In this document: positions 1-5,702 of the stretch, piece after piece | Layout of the letters: each line of letters starts with the position of its first letter | Numbering within the stretch: the first letter of the stretch is position 1 | Source of the DNA: an uncultured Bacillaceae bacterium | Lineage (GTDB): Bacteria > Bacillota > Bacilli > Bacillales > Amphibacillaceae | Length of the DNA: 7,210 bases | Reading direction: 5' to 3' | Assembly (NCBI GenBank): GCA_945639745.1 | Contig: CALZEK010000066.1 | Coordinates: 1 to 7,210 of the forward strand | The notes under the pieces: model-generated | What the model saw: only the letters and a program-made list of their open reading frames with translations | The model's database searches: none | Told to the model about the DNA's origin: nothing | Made by a program: the position numbers and the translations under genes

Positions 1-92
1 GGGGACACAGAGTGAATCTATTAAAAGAAACCTTAGAAAAAGAAGAAGCATTACCCATTTCATTACTTGGTGATGAAGTTAAAGAAAAGTAA
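1..92 (+). CDS. yfhH: YfhH family protein (DUF1811), 3' end only
   Basis: This is the last 29 codons of a plus-strand gene that begins before the window; codons run in frame from base 3 to a TAA at 90-92. The tail contains GHRVN followed by KEEALPISLLGDEVKE, which matches the end of Bacillus subtilis YfhH as I remember it (a GYR motif, then EEALPISVL). The function of this small DUF1811 protein is not established. Position supports the call: in B. subtilis yfhH lies in the same cluster as yfhP and yfhQ (mutY), the next two genes here. It converges on yfhP, and the two genes share one terminator. Identification rests on a short tail plus synteny, so it is good but not certain. Confidence 0.72.
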   Translation, partial: GHRVNLLKETLEKEEALPISLLGDEVKEK

Positions 93-100
93 TCCAGATA

Positions 101-139
101 ATAAAAACAGCAAAGCATTTAAGCCTTTGCTGTTTTTAT
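101..139. terminator. Bidirectional intrinsic terminator between yfhH and yfhP
   Basis: Bases 101-115 (ATAAAAACAGCAAAG) are perfectly complementary to 125-139, giving a 15-bp stem with a 9-base loop. Each arm supplies a T-run in one direction (133-137 on plus, complement of 103-107 on minus), so the hairpin can end both the yfhH transcript and the convergent yfhP transcript. The yfhP stop codon (136-138) lies inside the stem. Confidence 0.9.
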
Positions 140-1122
140 GTTGGTGTATTATTAAAAGAAAGTTTAGTTTGTAATTTATGCTCAGAAAAAATCCAACCAG
201 TATAAGAACCTAAAAGATTTTTCTCGTTATCAATTTGAACAACAGCGACAAATGGATAATAACCTTCTGTACGATATCTTAAGTCCGTTAAGCGAACTTC
301 GTCATAATTATCGTATTCAATTATTTCCCAGCGGTAAATTGGTGAGAAGGAGAGAAAGGCTGAAATATTCTTATCTTGCTTAGCGCGTCTAATTAATTCA
401 ATATCTGGTAAAGGGACACGTTCAAATTCGTCATATAATTGAATATGGCCATCAATAACCGTTCCCACGAAATAACGATCTTTTGTTGAAATGGCTACAC
501 GCCAATTATTTTGTTTAATCGTAGGCGAGGTAGCAATAAATTCTGTGTCAGGAAAAAATTCTTTAATTGTTTTGACAATCTCTTTTTTATCAAAATATCG
601 TTTTATATAATAAAGGACAATAATCCCATAAATAATTAAAAATGTAGGACCAGGATTAGCACCTAAGACCCAAGCGACTATTCCTGCGACATGAGCAAAG
701 AAGATATATGAATCAAAAGTATTAATAAAGCCATAGGCCACCCATTGCTTAGAAAATGGTCTAAATGCTTGTGTTCCATAAGCATTAAAAACGTCTACAA
801 AGACATGTAAAAACACTGCTAAGAATGTCCATAACCAAAGATGTAAAAAGTTAACTTCAGGAACAAAGAAGTAAATAATTAAAGGAATTAAAATCCCCCA
901 CAAAATAATAGCTGGGATAGAATGAGTAATCCCGCGATGATTTCTTATGTAGATAGCATTATTTTTCAATTTTAGAATCGTGTCAAAATCAGGTGCTTGC
1001 GAGCCAAGTATCGTACCAACTAATACAGCATTAAACATAACTGGATCATTAGCAACAACCGGATCTAGTGTAGCTAAACCACCTAATGCAACACCCATAA
1101 CAATATGTGTTCCCGTATCCAT
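136..1122 (-). CDS. yfhP: YfhP-like membrane-bound metal-dependent hydrolase family protein (YdjM/COG1988)
   Basis: A 328-residue integral membrane protein that resembles B. subtilis YfhP from end to end, including the MDTGTHIVMG start, IRNHRGITHS (about 59-68), LHVFVDVFNAYGTQ (105-118) and FSFSPIYRWE-type C-terminal segments. Conserved H6, D45/D47, H62/H67 and H106/D110 are the polar residues expected to bind metal in the YdjM-type fold. Hydrophobic stretches at about 29-41, 69-87, 92-110, 140-155 and 159-173 suggest an N-terminal membrane half; residues 180-328 look soluble. No substrate is established for the family; YfhP has been listed in B. subtilis as a regulator of neighbouring genes, from memory and not verifiable here. 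It diverges from mutY as in B. subtilis. The ATG at 1122 is preceded by AAAGGGG, partly buried in a small hairpin. Confidence 0.88.
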   Translation of the reverse strand: MDTGTHIVMGVALGGLATLDPVVANDPVMFNAVLVGTILGSQAPDFDTILKLKNNAIYIRNHRGITHSIPAIILWGILIPLIIYFFVPEVNFLHLWLWTFLAVFLHVFVDVFNAYGTQAFRPFSKQWVAYGFINTFDSYIFFAHVAGIVAWVLGANPGPTFLIIYGIIVLYYIKRYFDKKEIVKTIKEFFPDTEFIATSPTIKQNNWRVAISTKDRYFVGTVIDGHIQLYDEFERVPLPDIELIRRAKQDKNISAFLSFSPIYRWEIIEYDNYDEVRLTDLRYRTEGYYPFVAVVQIDNEKNLLGSYTGWIFSEHKLQTKLSFNNTPT

Positions 1123-1136
1123 AGGGGCTAACCCCT
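1123..1136 (-). promoter_or_regulatory. Hairpin covering the yfhP Shine-Dalgarno sequence
   Basis: On the yfhP mRNA the sequence immediately before AUG is AGGGG-UUAG-CCCCU, a perfect 5-bp GC-rich stem with a 4-base loop. The 5' arm is the 3' part of the AAAGGGG Shine-Dalgarno, and the 3' arm abuts the start codon. The geometry is directly visible; that it lowers or modulates translation is inference. Confidence 0.5.
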
Positions 1137-1174
1137 TTCTTTAAACTAATATTCATTTTATTATTACTAACAGA

Positions 1175-1180
1175 TATTAT
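1175..1180 (+). promoter_or_regulatory. Candidate mutY -10 element
   Basis: TATTAT (5 of 6 to TATAAT) lies 3 bases after the 12-mer ATTATTACTAAC (1160-1171). The same 12-mer lies 2 bases before a perfect TATAAT upstream of ntdp, which favours this hexamer over nearby AT-rich alternatives. The matching -35 region (1152-1157, TTCATT) is poor. It would give a leader of about 20 bases containing the GAGGTG ribosome binding site (1197-1202). Confidence 0.35.
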
Positions 1181-1187
1181 TATAACA
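1179..1187 (-). promoter_or_regulatory. Candidate yfhP extended -10 promoter
   Basis: Read on the minus strand this is TGTTATAAT, a perfect TGN-TATAAT extended -10. No good -35 is visible 16-18 bases upstream, which extended -10 promoters tolerate. It would start yfhP mRNA near 1172, about 50 bases before the ATG. It overlaps the candidate mutY -10 on the other strand. Confidence 0.45.
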
Positions 1188-1206
1188 TAAAATCAAGAGG
1201 TGTCTT

Positions 1207-2268
1207 ATGATTAAGAATTTATTAGAAAAATTTAATTATTTACAATTTCAACAAGACCTAATCACTTGGTATGAAGAAAATAAACGAGAATTACCTTGGC
1301 GACAAACAAATGATCCTTATTTAATTTGGATTTCTGAAATTATGCTCCAACAAACTCAAGTCGATACGGTCATTCCTTACTATAATAAATTTAAAGAAAA
1401 ATATCCCACAGTAAATGACATGGCTCAAGCAGATGAGCAAATGATATTAAAAGATTGGGAAGGACTAGGTTATTATTCTCGTGCTCGAAACTTACATAGT
1501 GCTGTTAAAGAAGTGGTGAATAAATATGGTGGAGTAGTTCCTAAAGATTTAAAACAGTTAGGAAGTTTAAAAGGCATTGGCCCATATACACAAGGGGCAA
1601 TAGCATCGATTGCTTTTAATAAACCAGAACCTGCAGTTGACGGCAATGTTATGCGTGTATTATCACGTGTATTATTAATAACAGATAATACTTCTGATGC
1701 TAAGACAAGAAAAATATTTGAAGAAATTATTTATAAAATTATTAGTCAAGATAATCCATCAAGTTATAATCAAGGCTTGATGGAATTAGGGGCAACAGTC
1801 TGCTCACCAAGAAGTCCTAACTGCTTACATTGTCCAGTTAGAAATCATTGTCGAGCACATGACAAAGGTATTCAAACTGAGTTGCCAATAAAAAACAAAG
1901 CTAAAAAACAAAGAGTTGAAAAATATGATGTTATTCTTTTAAGAAATAAAAACGGTGAAGTAGCTATAGAAAAAAGACCGAATCATGGATTACTAGCTAA
2001 TATGTGGCAATTTCCGATGGTTCGAACAGATCAAATTAAAAATGAAAATATTGAAGAATGGTTTTATGCTGCATATGGAATGAAAATTAATAAACAAGAA
2101 GAACTTTATAAATTTAAGCATATCTTTTCACATATTATTTGGGATTTGAGAGTAGTGGAAGCAGAGTTAGTTAAAGAAGATTCTAACGAACTGACATTTG
2201 TAAAAAAAGAAGGACTGATAGATTATCCTTTTTCTGTCTCACATATTAAAGCAATGAGATATTTATAA
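1207..2268 (+). CDS. mutY: A/G-specific adenine DNA glycosylase MutY
   Basis: MutY removes adenine mispaired with 8-oxoguanine in base excision repair, preventing G:C to T:A changes after oxidative damage. The 353-residue length is typical. The catalytic glutamate is E44 in WISEIMLQQTQV, the helix-hairpin-helix is LKGIGPYTQGA (121-131), and the catalytic aspartate is D145 in AVDGNV. The [4Fe-4S] cysteines are C199, C206, C209 and C215 in the classic C-X6-C-X2-C-X5-C spacing. A NUDIX-like 8-oxoG-recognition domain follows from about 235, with the FSH loop at 307-309. The ATG has GAGGTG (1197-1202) at proper spacing. It is divergent from yfhP (B. subtilis counterpart yfhQ). No key residue is missing, so it should be functional. 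Confidence 0.97.
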   Translation: MIKNLLEKFNYLQFQQDLITWYEENKRELPWRQTNDPYLIWISEIMLQQTQVDTVIPYYNKFKEKYPTVNDMAQADEQMILKDWEGLGYYSRARNLHSAVKEVVNKYGGVVPKDLKQLGSLKGIGPYTQGAIASIAFNKPEPAVDGNVMRVLSRVLLITDNTSDAKTRKIFEEIIYKIISQDNPSSYNQGLMELGATVCSPRSPNCLHCPVRNHCRAHDKGIQTELPIKNKAKKQRVEKYDVILLRNKNGEVAIEKRPNHGLLANMWQFPMVRTDQIKNENIEEWFYAAYGMKINKQEELYKFKHIFSHIIWDLRVVEAELVKEDSNELTFVKKEGLIDYPFSVSHIKAMRYL

Positions 2269-2278
2269 GTTAGAACAC

Positions 2279-2307
2279 TTTAAAATCATTATTACTAACG
2301 CTATAAT
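2279..2307 (+). promoter_or_regulatory. Candidate promoter for the ntdp-exporter-bcp operon
   Basis: A perfect TATAAT lies at 2302-2307, with a weak TTTAAA at 2279-2284 as the -35 (17-base spacer). It shares ATTATTACTAAC (2288-2299) with the region before mutY. Transcription would be expected to begin near 2314, at the Shine-Dalgarno itself, giving an unusually short leader. Read-through from mutY is an alternative, as no terminator is seen between the genes. Confidence 0.45.
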
Positions 2308-2313
2308 CAATAT

Positions 2314-2328
2314 GAGGTGAAGATAATT
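2314..2328 (+). promoter_or_regulatory. Ribosome binding site that questions the ntdp start
   Basis: The only Shine-Dalgarno-like sequence is GAGGTGA at 2314-2320, which overlaps the sole canonical start candidate, GTG 2317-2319. Six bases after GAGGTG comes an in-frame ATT (2326-2328). In this window perR uses a GTG 6 bases after an identical GAGGTG, and mutY an ATG 4 bases after it. Initiation at AUU is therefore plausible. Confidence 0.45.
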
Positions 2329-2841
2329 AAAATCATTGCTAAAAAACACGATGCTTCATTCCATAGATCTTGGCAAGAAAATACGTTATTAAGTAATAAC
2401 GAAAATGCAATCATTGGTGTAAATAATAAAACTAAAGTGATTCATAACGATTTGAGTACAATGGTGACTAAAAACCGAGCCTTATTTTATTTTCCTAAAA
2501 ATAAATGGTTTAATATTATTCATATAGATAAGCCGAACAATCCTTATTATTATTGTAATATAAGCTCGCCAATAAAAATACAAAATAAGGATTTAATTTA
2601 TATCGATTATGACATTGATATTATCGTAGATAGAAATTATAATTATCAAATTTTAGATATGGATGATTTTGAAGTGAATCGAGCTTTATATAATTATTCA
2701 GAAGAACTTGAAGAACAATTAAAAAACAGCATAAAAGTATTAATCGACATTATTAAAAATAAACAATTGATTTTTTCAAATAAAGAACTTGAATATTATT
2801 ATAATTTATATGAAGTTAAAAAAAGAAGGAAGTTTGATTGA
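2317..2841 (+). CDS. ntdp: Nucleoside tri-/diphosphate phosphatase, DUF402 family (YgaC/Ntdp)
   Basis: A DUF402 protein of 174 residues from GTG 2317. Staphylococcal and Bacillus relatives (S. aureus Ntdp, B. subtilis YgaC) hydrolyse nucleoside tri- and diphosphates with divalent metals. Family marks seen are KHDASFHRSW (10-19), YYYCNISSP (77-85), the acidic YIDYDIDI (95-102) and LDMDDFE (113-119), whose aspartates are the likely metal ligands. Compared with S. aureus Ntdp as remembered, about ten N-terminal residues before the KHD motif are missing. The start is uncertain: GTG overlaps its own Shine-Dalgarno, and AUU at 2326 is better spaced. The lysine-rich C-terminus diverges. The stop TGA (2839-2841) directly abuts the exporter ATG, implying translational coupling, and the gene's 3' end contains the exporter ribosome binding site. 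Confidence 0.85.
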   Translation: MKIIKIIAKKHDASFHRSWQENTLLSNNENAIIGVNNKTKVIHNDLSTMVTKNRALFYFPKNKWFNIIHIDKPNNPYYYCNISSPIKIQNKDLIYIDYDIDIIVDRNYNYQILDMDDFEVNRALYNYSEELEEQLKNSIKVLIDIIKNKQLIFSNKELEYYYNLYEVKKRRKFD

Positions 2842-4587
2842 ATGAATAGTGTTAAACAATATTTAAAGTTTGTAAAGCCATATACCTGGCAAATAATCGG
2901 AACAATTTTAATAGGGATCTTGAAATTTGGAATCCCTTTATTAATCCCGTTAATTTTAAAATATGTGATTGATAATATCATCGGTGGAGAGATGGCTACT
3001 GATGAAAAATTAAGTAATTTATTTTGGTTAATGGGAATATCATTTGGAGTATTTTTAATTCTAAGACCTCCTATTGAATACGCAAGGCAATATTTAGCAC
3101 AGTGGACAAGTAGCAAAATCTTATACGATATTAGAGATATGTTATTTGATCATTTACAAAGATTAAGTTTAAAGTATTATTCAAATACTAAAACAGGTGA
3201 AGTTATTTCACGTGTGATAAATGATGTTGAGCAAACTAAGAATTTTGTTGTAACAGGTTTAATGAATTTATGGTTAGATTTATTCACAATATTAATTGCA
3301 TTAACAATTATGATGACAATGAATGTGAAATTAACTTTAGTTTCAATCATCCTATTCCCATTCTATGGATTTGCTGTTAAATATTTTTATTCTAGACTTA
3401 GAAGTTTAACTCGTGATCGTTCACAAGCCTTAGCAGAAGTACAAGGTCATTTACATGAACGTGTTCAAGGTATACCTGTTACGCGAAGTTTTGCATTAGA
3501 AGATTATGAGCAAAAGGAATTCCAAGAAAAAAATGGTAACTTTTTAACTAAAGCTATTGATCATAGTAAATGGAATGCTAAAACATTCGCAGTCACAAAT
3601 ACAATTACAGACTTAGCGCCATTAATTGTAATAACTTTTGCAGCATATCAAGTGATTCAAGGTAGTCTGACCATTGGTACAATGGTTGCCTTTGTTGCAT
3701 ATTTAGATCAAGTTTATAATCCGCTTAGAAGACTTATAAACTCATCTACAGTACTTACTCAATCGATTGCTTCAATTGATCGAGTCTTTGAATTGGTTGA
3801 TGAACCTTATGACATTAAGGATAAAACTGATGCAGTTAAATTAAACAGAGTTGCCGGACATGTAACATTTGAAAATGTGTCATTTTCTTATGATGAAGCG
3901 GATGGTTCTGTCCTTAAAAATATTAATTTAGAAATTGATAATGGCGAGACGATTGCCTTTGTTGGTATGAGTGGTGGTGGTAAATCAACATTAATTAGTT
4001 TAATACCACGTTTTTATGACGTTACCGGAGGAAGCATAAAAGTTGATGGTCATGATATTAAAGATGTTAAACAAAGGTCTCTTAGAGATAATATTGGAAT
4101 GGTTTTACAAGATAATATTTTATTTAGCGAATCGATTGCAACTAATATTCGAATGGGTAAACCGACTGCAAGCGACGAAGAAGTTAGGCAAGCAGCTATA
4201 GCAGCTAATGCTCATGAATTTATTGAATCATTACCATTGAAATATGACACATTAGTTGGCGAACGAGGAGTTAAGTTATCCGGCGGTCAACAGCAAAGAA
4301 TTGCTATTGCTCGTGTATTTTTAAAAAATCCGCCAATTCTTATCTTTGATGAAGCAACTTCAGCACTAGATTTAGAGAGTGAACAAAACATTCAAATTAC
4401 AATGGAAAAACTAGCATCAGAAAGAACAACCTTTATTGTTGCTCACCGTTTAGCAACAATAACGTATGCAGACAGAATTGTCTTAGTTGAAGAGGGTGTA
4501 ATTAAAGAAGAGGGTACACATGATGAATTAATGGCGAAAAAAGGTTACTATTATGATTTATATCAGATTCAACATTTAGATAATTAA
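2842..4587 (+). CDS. Sav1866-type ABC multidrug exporter (half-transporter, homodimer)
   Basis: A 581-residue type IV ABC exporter with six membrane helices (about 1-320) fused to one ATPase domain (about 338-578); it would work as a homodimer in the cell membrane. It matches S. aureus Sav1866, the structurally solved exporter, and B. subtilis YgaD throughout, for example [17 protein letters not shown] (74-90) and [14 protein letters not shown] (197-210). The ATPase is intact: A-loop Y350, Walker [10 protein letters not shown] (375-383), Q-loop Q423, X-loop TLVGERG (470-476), signature LSGGQ (479-483), Walker B ILIFDE with catalytic E504, D-loop SALD (507-510) and switch H535. The ribosome binding site AAGGAAG (2826-2832) lies inside ntdp and the genes abut without a gap. 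The natural substrate is unknown; hydrophobic drugs are typical for the family. bcp follows after 16 bases, where B. subtilis has gsaB and ygaE. Confidence 0.95.
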   Translation: MNSVKQYLKFVKPYTWQIIGTILIGILKFGIPLLIPLILKYVIDNIIGGEMATDEKLSNLFWLMGISFGVFLILRPPIEYARQYLAQWTSSKILYDIRDMLFDHLQRLSLKYYSNTKTGEVISRVINDVEQTKNFVVTGLMNLWLDLFTILIALTIMMTMNVKLTLVSIILFPFYGFAVKYFYSRLRSLTRDRSQALAEVQGHLHERVQGIPVTRSFALEDYEQKEFQEKNGNFLTKAIDHSKWNAKTFAVTNTITDLAPLIVITFAAYQVIQGSLTIGTMVAFVAYLDQVYNPLRRLINSSTVLTQSIASIDRVFELVDEPYDIKDKTDAVKLNRVAGHVTFENVSFSYDEADGSVLKNINLEIDNGETIAFVGMSGGGKSTLISLIPRFYDVTGGSIKVDGHDIKDVKQRSLRDNIGMVLQDNILFSESIATNIRMGKPTASDEEVRQAAIAANAHEFIESLPLKYDTLVGERGVKLSGGQQQRIAIARVFLKNPPILIFDEATSALDLESEQNIQITMEKLASERTTFIVAHRLATITYADRIVLVEEGVIKEEGTHDELMAKKGYYYDLYQIQHLDN

Positions 4588-4603
4588 TTGGAGGGAAATA
4601 AAA

Positions 4604-5077
4604 ATGACAATTGAAATAGGAAAAAAAGCACCAGATTTTAAATTACTTAATCAAAATGCAGAAGAAGTATCACTTTTAGATTACCAAGGAAAAAATATTG
4701 TCTTATATTTTTATCCAAAAGATATGACACCTGGGTGTACTACTCAAGCTTGTGATTTTAGAGACAACTATGCAGCATTTAAAGAAAATAATACTGTTGT
4801 TTTAGGTGTAAGCCCTGATCCAGTAGAACGTCATACGAAATTTATTGAAAAACATGAATTACCATTTACTTTATTAGTAGATGAAACACATGAAGTAGCT
4901 AAATTATACAATGTATGGCAACTGAAAAAAACATTTGGCAAAGAGTATTACGGAATTGTTCGTTCGACCTTTATTATTGATGATCAAGGTATTTTGCAAA
5001 AGGAATATCGTAATATTAGAGTGAAAAATCATGTAGAAAAAACATTGGATTATGTAAAAAATGAACTTAGTAAATAA
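4604..5077 (+). CDS. bcp: Thioredoxin-dependent thiol peroxidase, Bcp/PrxQ peroxiredoxin
   Basis: A 157-residue cytoplasmic peroxiredoxin of the Bcp/PrxQ class (B. subtilis YgaF), which reduces hydrogen peroxide and organic hydroperoxides with electrons from thioredoxin. The active site is YPKDMTPGCTTQAC: C45 is the peroxidatic and C50 the resolving cysteine, the five-residue spacing of the two-cysteine Bcp subtype. T42, P43 and R120 (VRSTFIID) complete the expected catalytic pocket. It starts at ATG with a strong TTGGAGGG (4588-4594), 16 bases after the exporter stop, so it is likely co-transcribed with ntdp and the exporter. It lies just upstream of perR, as in B. subtilis and staphylococci, where PerR controls peroxide defence genes. 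No canonical PerR box is seen directly before it. Confidence 0.96.
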   Translation: MTIEIGKKAPDFKLLNQNAEEVSLLDYQGKNIVLYFYPKDMTPGCTTQACDFRDNYAAFKENNTVVLGVSPDPVERHTKFIEKHELPFTLLVDETHEVAKLYNVWQLKKTFGKEYYGIVRSTFIIDDQGILQKEYRNIRVKNHVEKTLDYVKNELSK

Positions 5078-5100
5078 AATATTAAATAGATAAATATTGT

Positions 5101-5115
5101 TCTAACACTGTTAGA
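5101..5115. promoter_or_regulatory. 7-1-7 perfect dyad upstream of the perR promoter
   Basis: TCTAACA-C-TGTTAGA is a perfect inverted repeat with one central base, the same 7-1-7 geometry as Fur/PerR boxes but not their usual A/T consensus. It lies 24 bases after bcp and 12 bases before the TTGACA at 5128. It could be an operator, or form a weak 6-bp hairpin followed by TATTTTATT at the end of the bcp transcript. Confidence 0.35.
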
Positions 5116-5127
5116 TAGGCTATTTTA

Positions 5128-5157
5128 TTGACACTTTAGTCCAATAGAGTGTAAACT
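5128..5157 (+). promoter_or_regulatory. perR promoter with an internal operator-like dyad
   Basis: A perfect -35 TTGACA (5128-5133) is followed after 18 bases by TAAACT (5152-5157, 4 of 6 to consensus). Between them is an imperfect dyad, ACACT-T-TA ... TA-G-AGTGT (5131-5152), in which 7 of 8 half-site positions are symmetric. A protein bound there would block RNA polymerase. Autorepression by PerR is known in Bacillus and staphylococci; assigning this dyad to PerR is inference. Confidence 0.5.
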
Positions 5158-5170
5158 AAGATTAGAAACG

Positions 5171-5184
5171 TTATTAATTAATAA
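5171..5184. promoter_or_regulatory. 14-bp perfect AT palindrome in the perR leader
   Basis: TTATTAATTAATAA is a perfect even palindrome between the expected perR transcription start (about 5164) and its ribosome binding site. It resembles a PerR box (TTANAATNATTNTAA) in base composition but lacks the central unpaired base and fails at several consensus positions. An operator role is possible; chance symmetry in AT-rich DNA is also likely. Confidence 0.3.
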
Positions 5185-5212
5185 TTTATCTATTGAAAGC
5201 GAGGTGCATGAC

Positions 5213-5656
5213 GTGGAAAACGAAAAGTTGCAAACAGCGATTAATACGTTAAAAAATTCTGGTGTACGTATTACACCACAGCGTCATGCGGTTCTTGAGT
5301 ACTTATTAACGTCAATGACTCATCCGACAGCTGATGATATTTATAAGGCGTTAGAAAGTAAGTTTCCAAATATGAGTGTAGCAACAGTATATAATAATTT
5401 ACGTATTTTAAGTGAGATTGGTTTAGTTCGTGAATTATCATATGGAGATGACTCAAGCCGTTATGATAGTAATATGGATGATCATTATCATATTGTATGT
5501 GAAGATTGTGGGAAAGTAGTTGATTTCCATTATCCAAAACTCAGTGAAATAGAATCACTGGCTCAACGTGTAAGTGGCTTTGATATAAACGAACATCGTT
5601 TAGAACTATATGGTAAATGTAAAGCGTGTAAAACTGAAAAAGCAGTTCAACATTAA
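5213..5656 (+). CDS. perR: Peroxide-responsive repressor PerR (Fur family)
   Basis: PerR is a cytoplasmic homodimeric metalloregulator that represses peroxide-defence genes until Fe-catalysed histidine oxidation releases it from DNA. GTG 5213 was chosen over GTG 5204 because GAGGTG (5201-5206) overlaps the latter and sits 6 bases before the former. This start gives 147 residues and puts every ligand at the B. subtilis PerR number: regulatory site H37, D85, H91, H93, D104 and structural zinc cysteines C96, C99, C133+3 (C136) and C139. GVRITPQRHAVLEYL (17-31) and the winged helix with NMSVATVYNNLR (53-64) match the family. All sensing and zinc residues are present, so it should be an active peroxide sensor. 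It has its own TTGACA promoter, and its 3' terminator is interrupted by an insertion sequence. Confidence 0.96.
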   Translation: MENEKLQTAINTLKNSGVRITPQRHAVLEYLLTSMTHPTADDIYKALESKFPNMSVATVYNNLRILSEIGLVRELSYGDDSSRYDSNMDDHYHIVCEDCGKVVDFHYPKLSEIESLAQRVSGFDINEHRLELYGKCKACKTEKAVQH

Positions 5657-5671
5657 AAAAAGACTCTATCT
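5655..5671 (+). terminator. Left arm of the perR terminator, cut by the IS
   Basis: Directly at the perR stop, AAAAAAAGAC (5655-5664) is perfectly complementary to GTCTTTTTTT at 7165-7174, on the far side of the insertion sequence. The remaining TCTATCT is the left part of the presumed loop. With 1.48 kb between the arms this half cannot fold as a terminator. Confidence 0.6.
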
Positions 5672-5701
5672 TGTACTGAACCCCAAAAGTTAGACTAAAC
5701 A
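5672..5701 (+). repeat. IS inverted repeat, orfB-side end
   Basis: A 30-bp terminal inverted repeat starting TGTACTGAACCCC. It matches the reverse complement of 7126-7155 at 24 of 30 positions; AAAGTTAGAC (positions 15-24 of the repeat) is fully conserved and probably marks the transposase contact core. Confidence 0.9.
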
Positions 5702-5702
5702 G

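Noticed and set aside
2270..2284. Possible PerR box after mutY (TTAGAACACTTTAAA)
   Set aside because: The left half resembles the consensus, but the right half fails at key positions and symmetry is poor; not enough to claim an operator.
2312..2320. Minimal upstream frame ATG AGG TGA before ntdp
   Set aside because: It has no ribosome binding site of its own and is explained by the GAGGTGA Shine-Dalgarno; a two-codon frame cannot be supported.
2799..3116. Minus-strand reading frame of 105 codons
   Set aside because: It lies antisense to the conserved N-terminus of the Sav1866-type exporter, has no ribosome binding site and resembles no known family; it is a shadow.
5101..5127. Intrinsic terminator for bcp
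   Set aside because: The stem is only 6 AT-rich pairs and is separated from the broken T-run by TAGGC; recorded as a dyad rather than a terminator.
5271..5537. Minus-strand reading frame of 88 codons inside perR
   Set aside because: Histidine- and tyrosine-rich low-complexity translation antisense to PerR; a shadow of a real gene.
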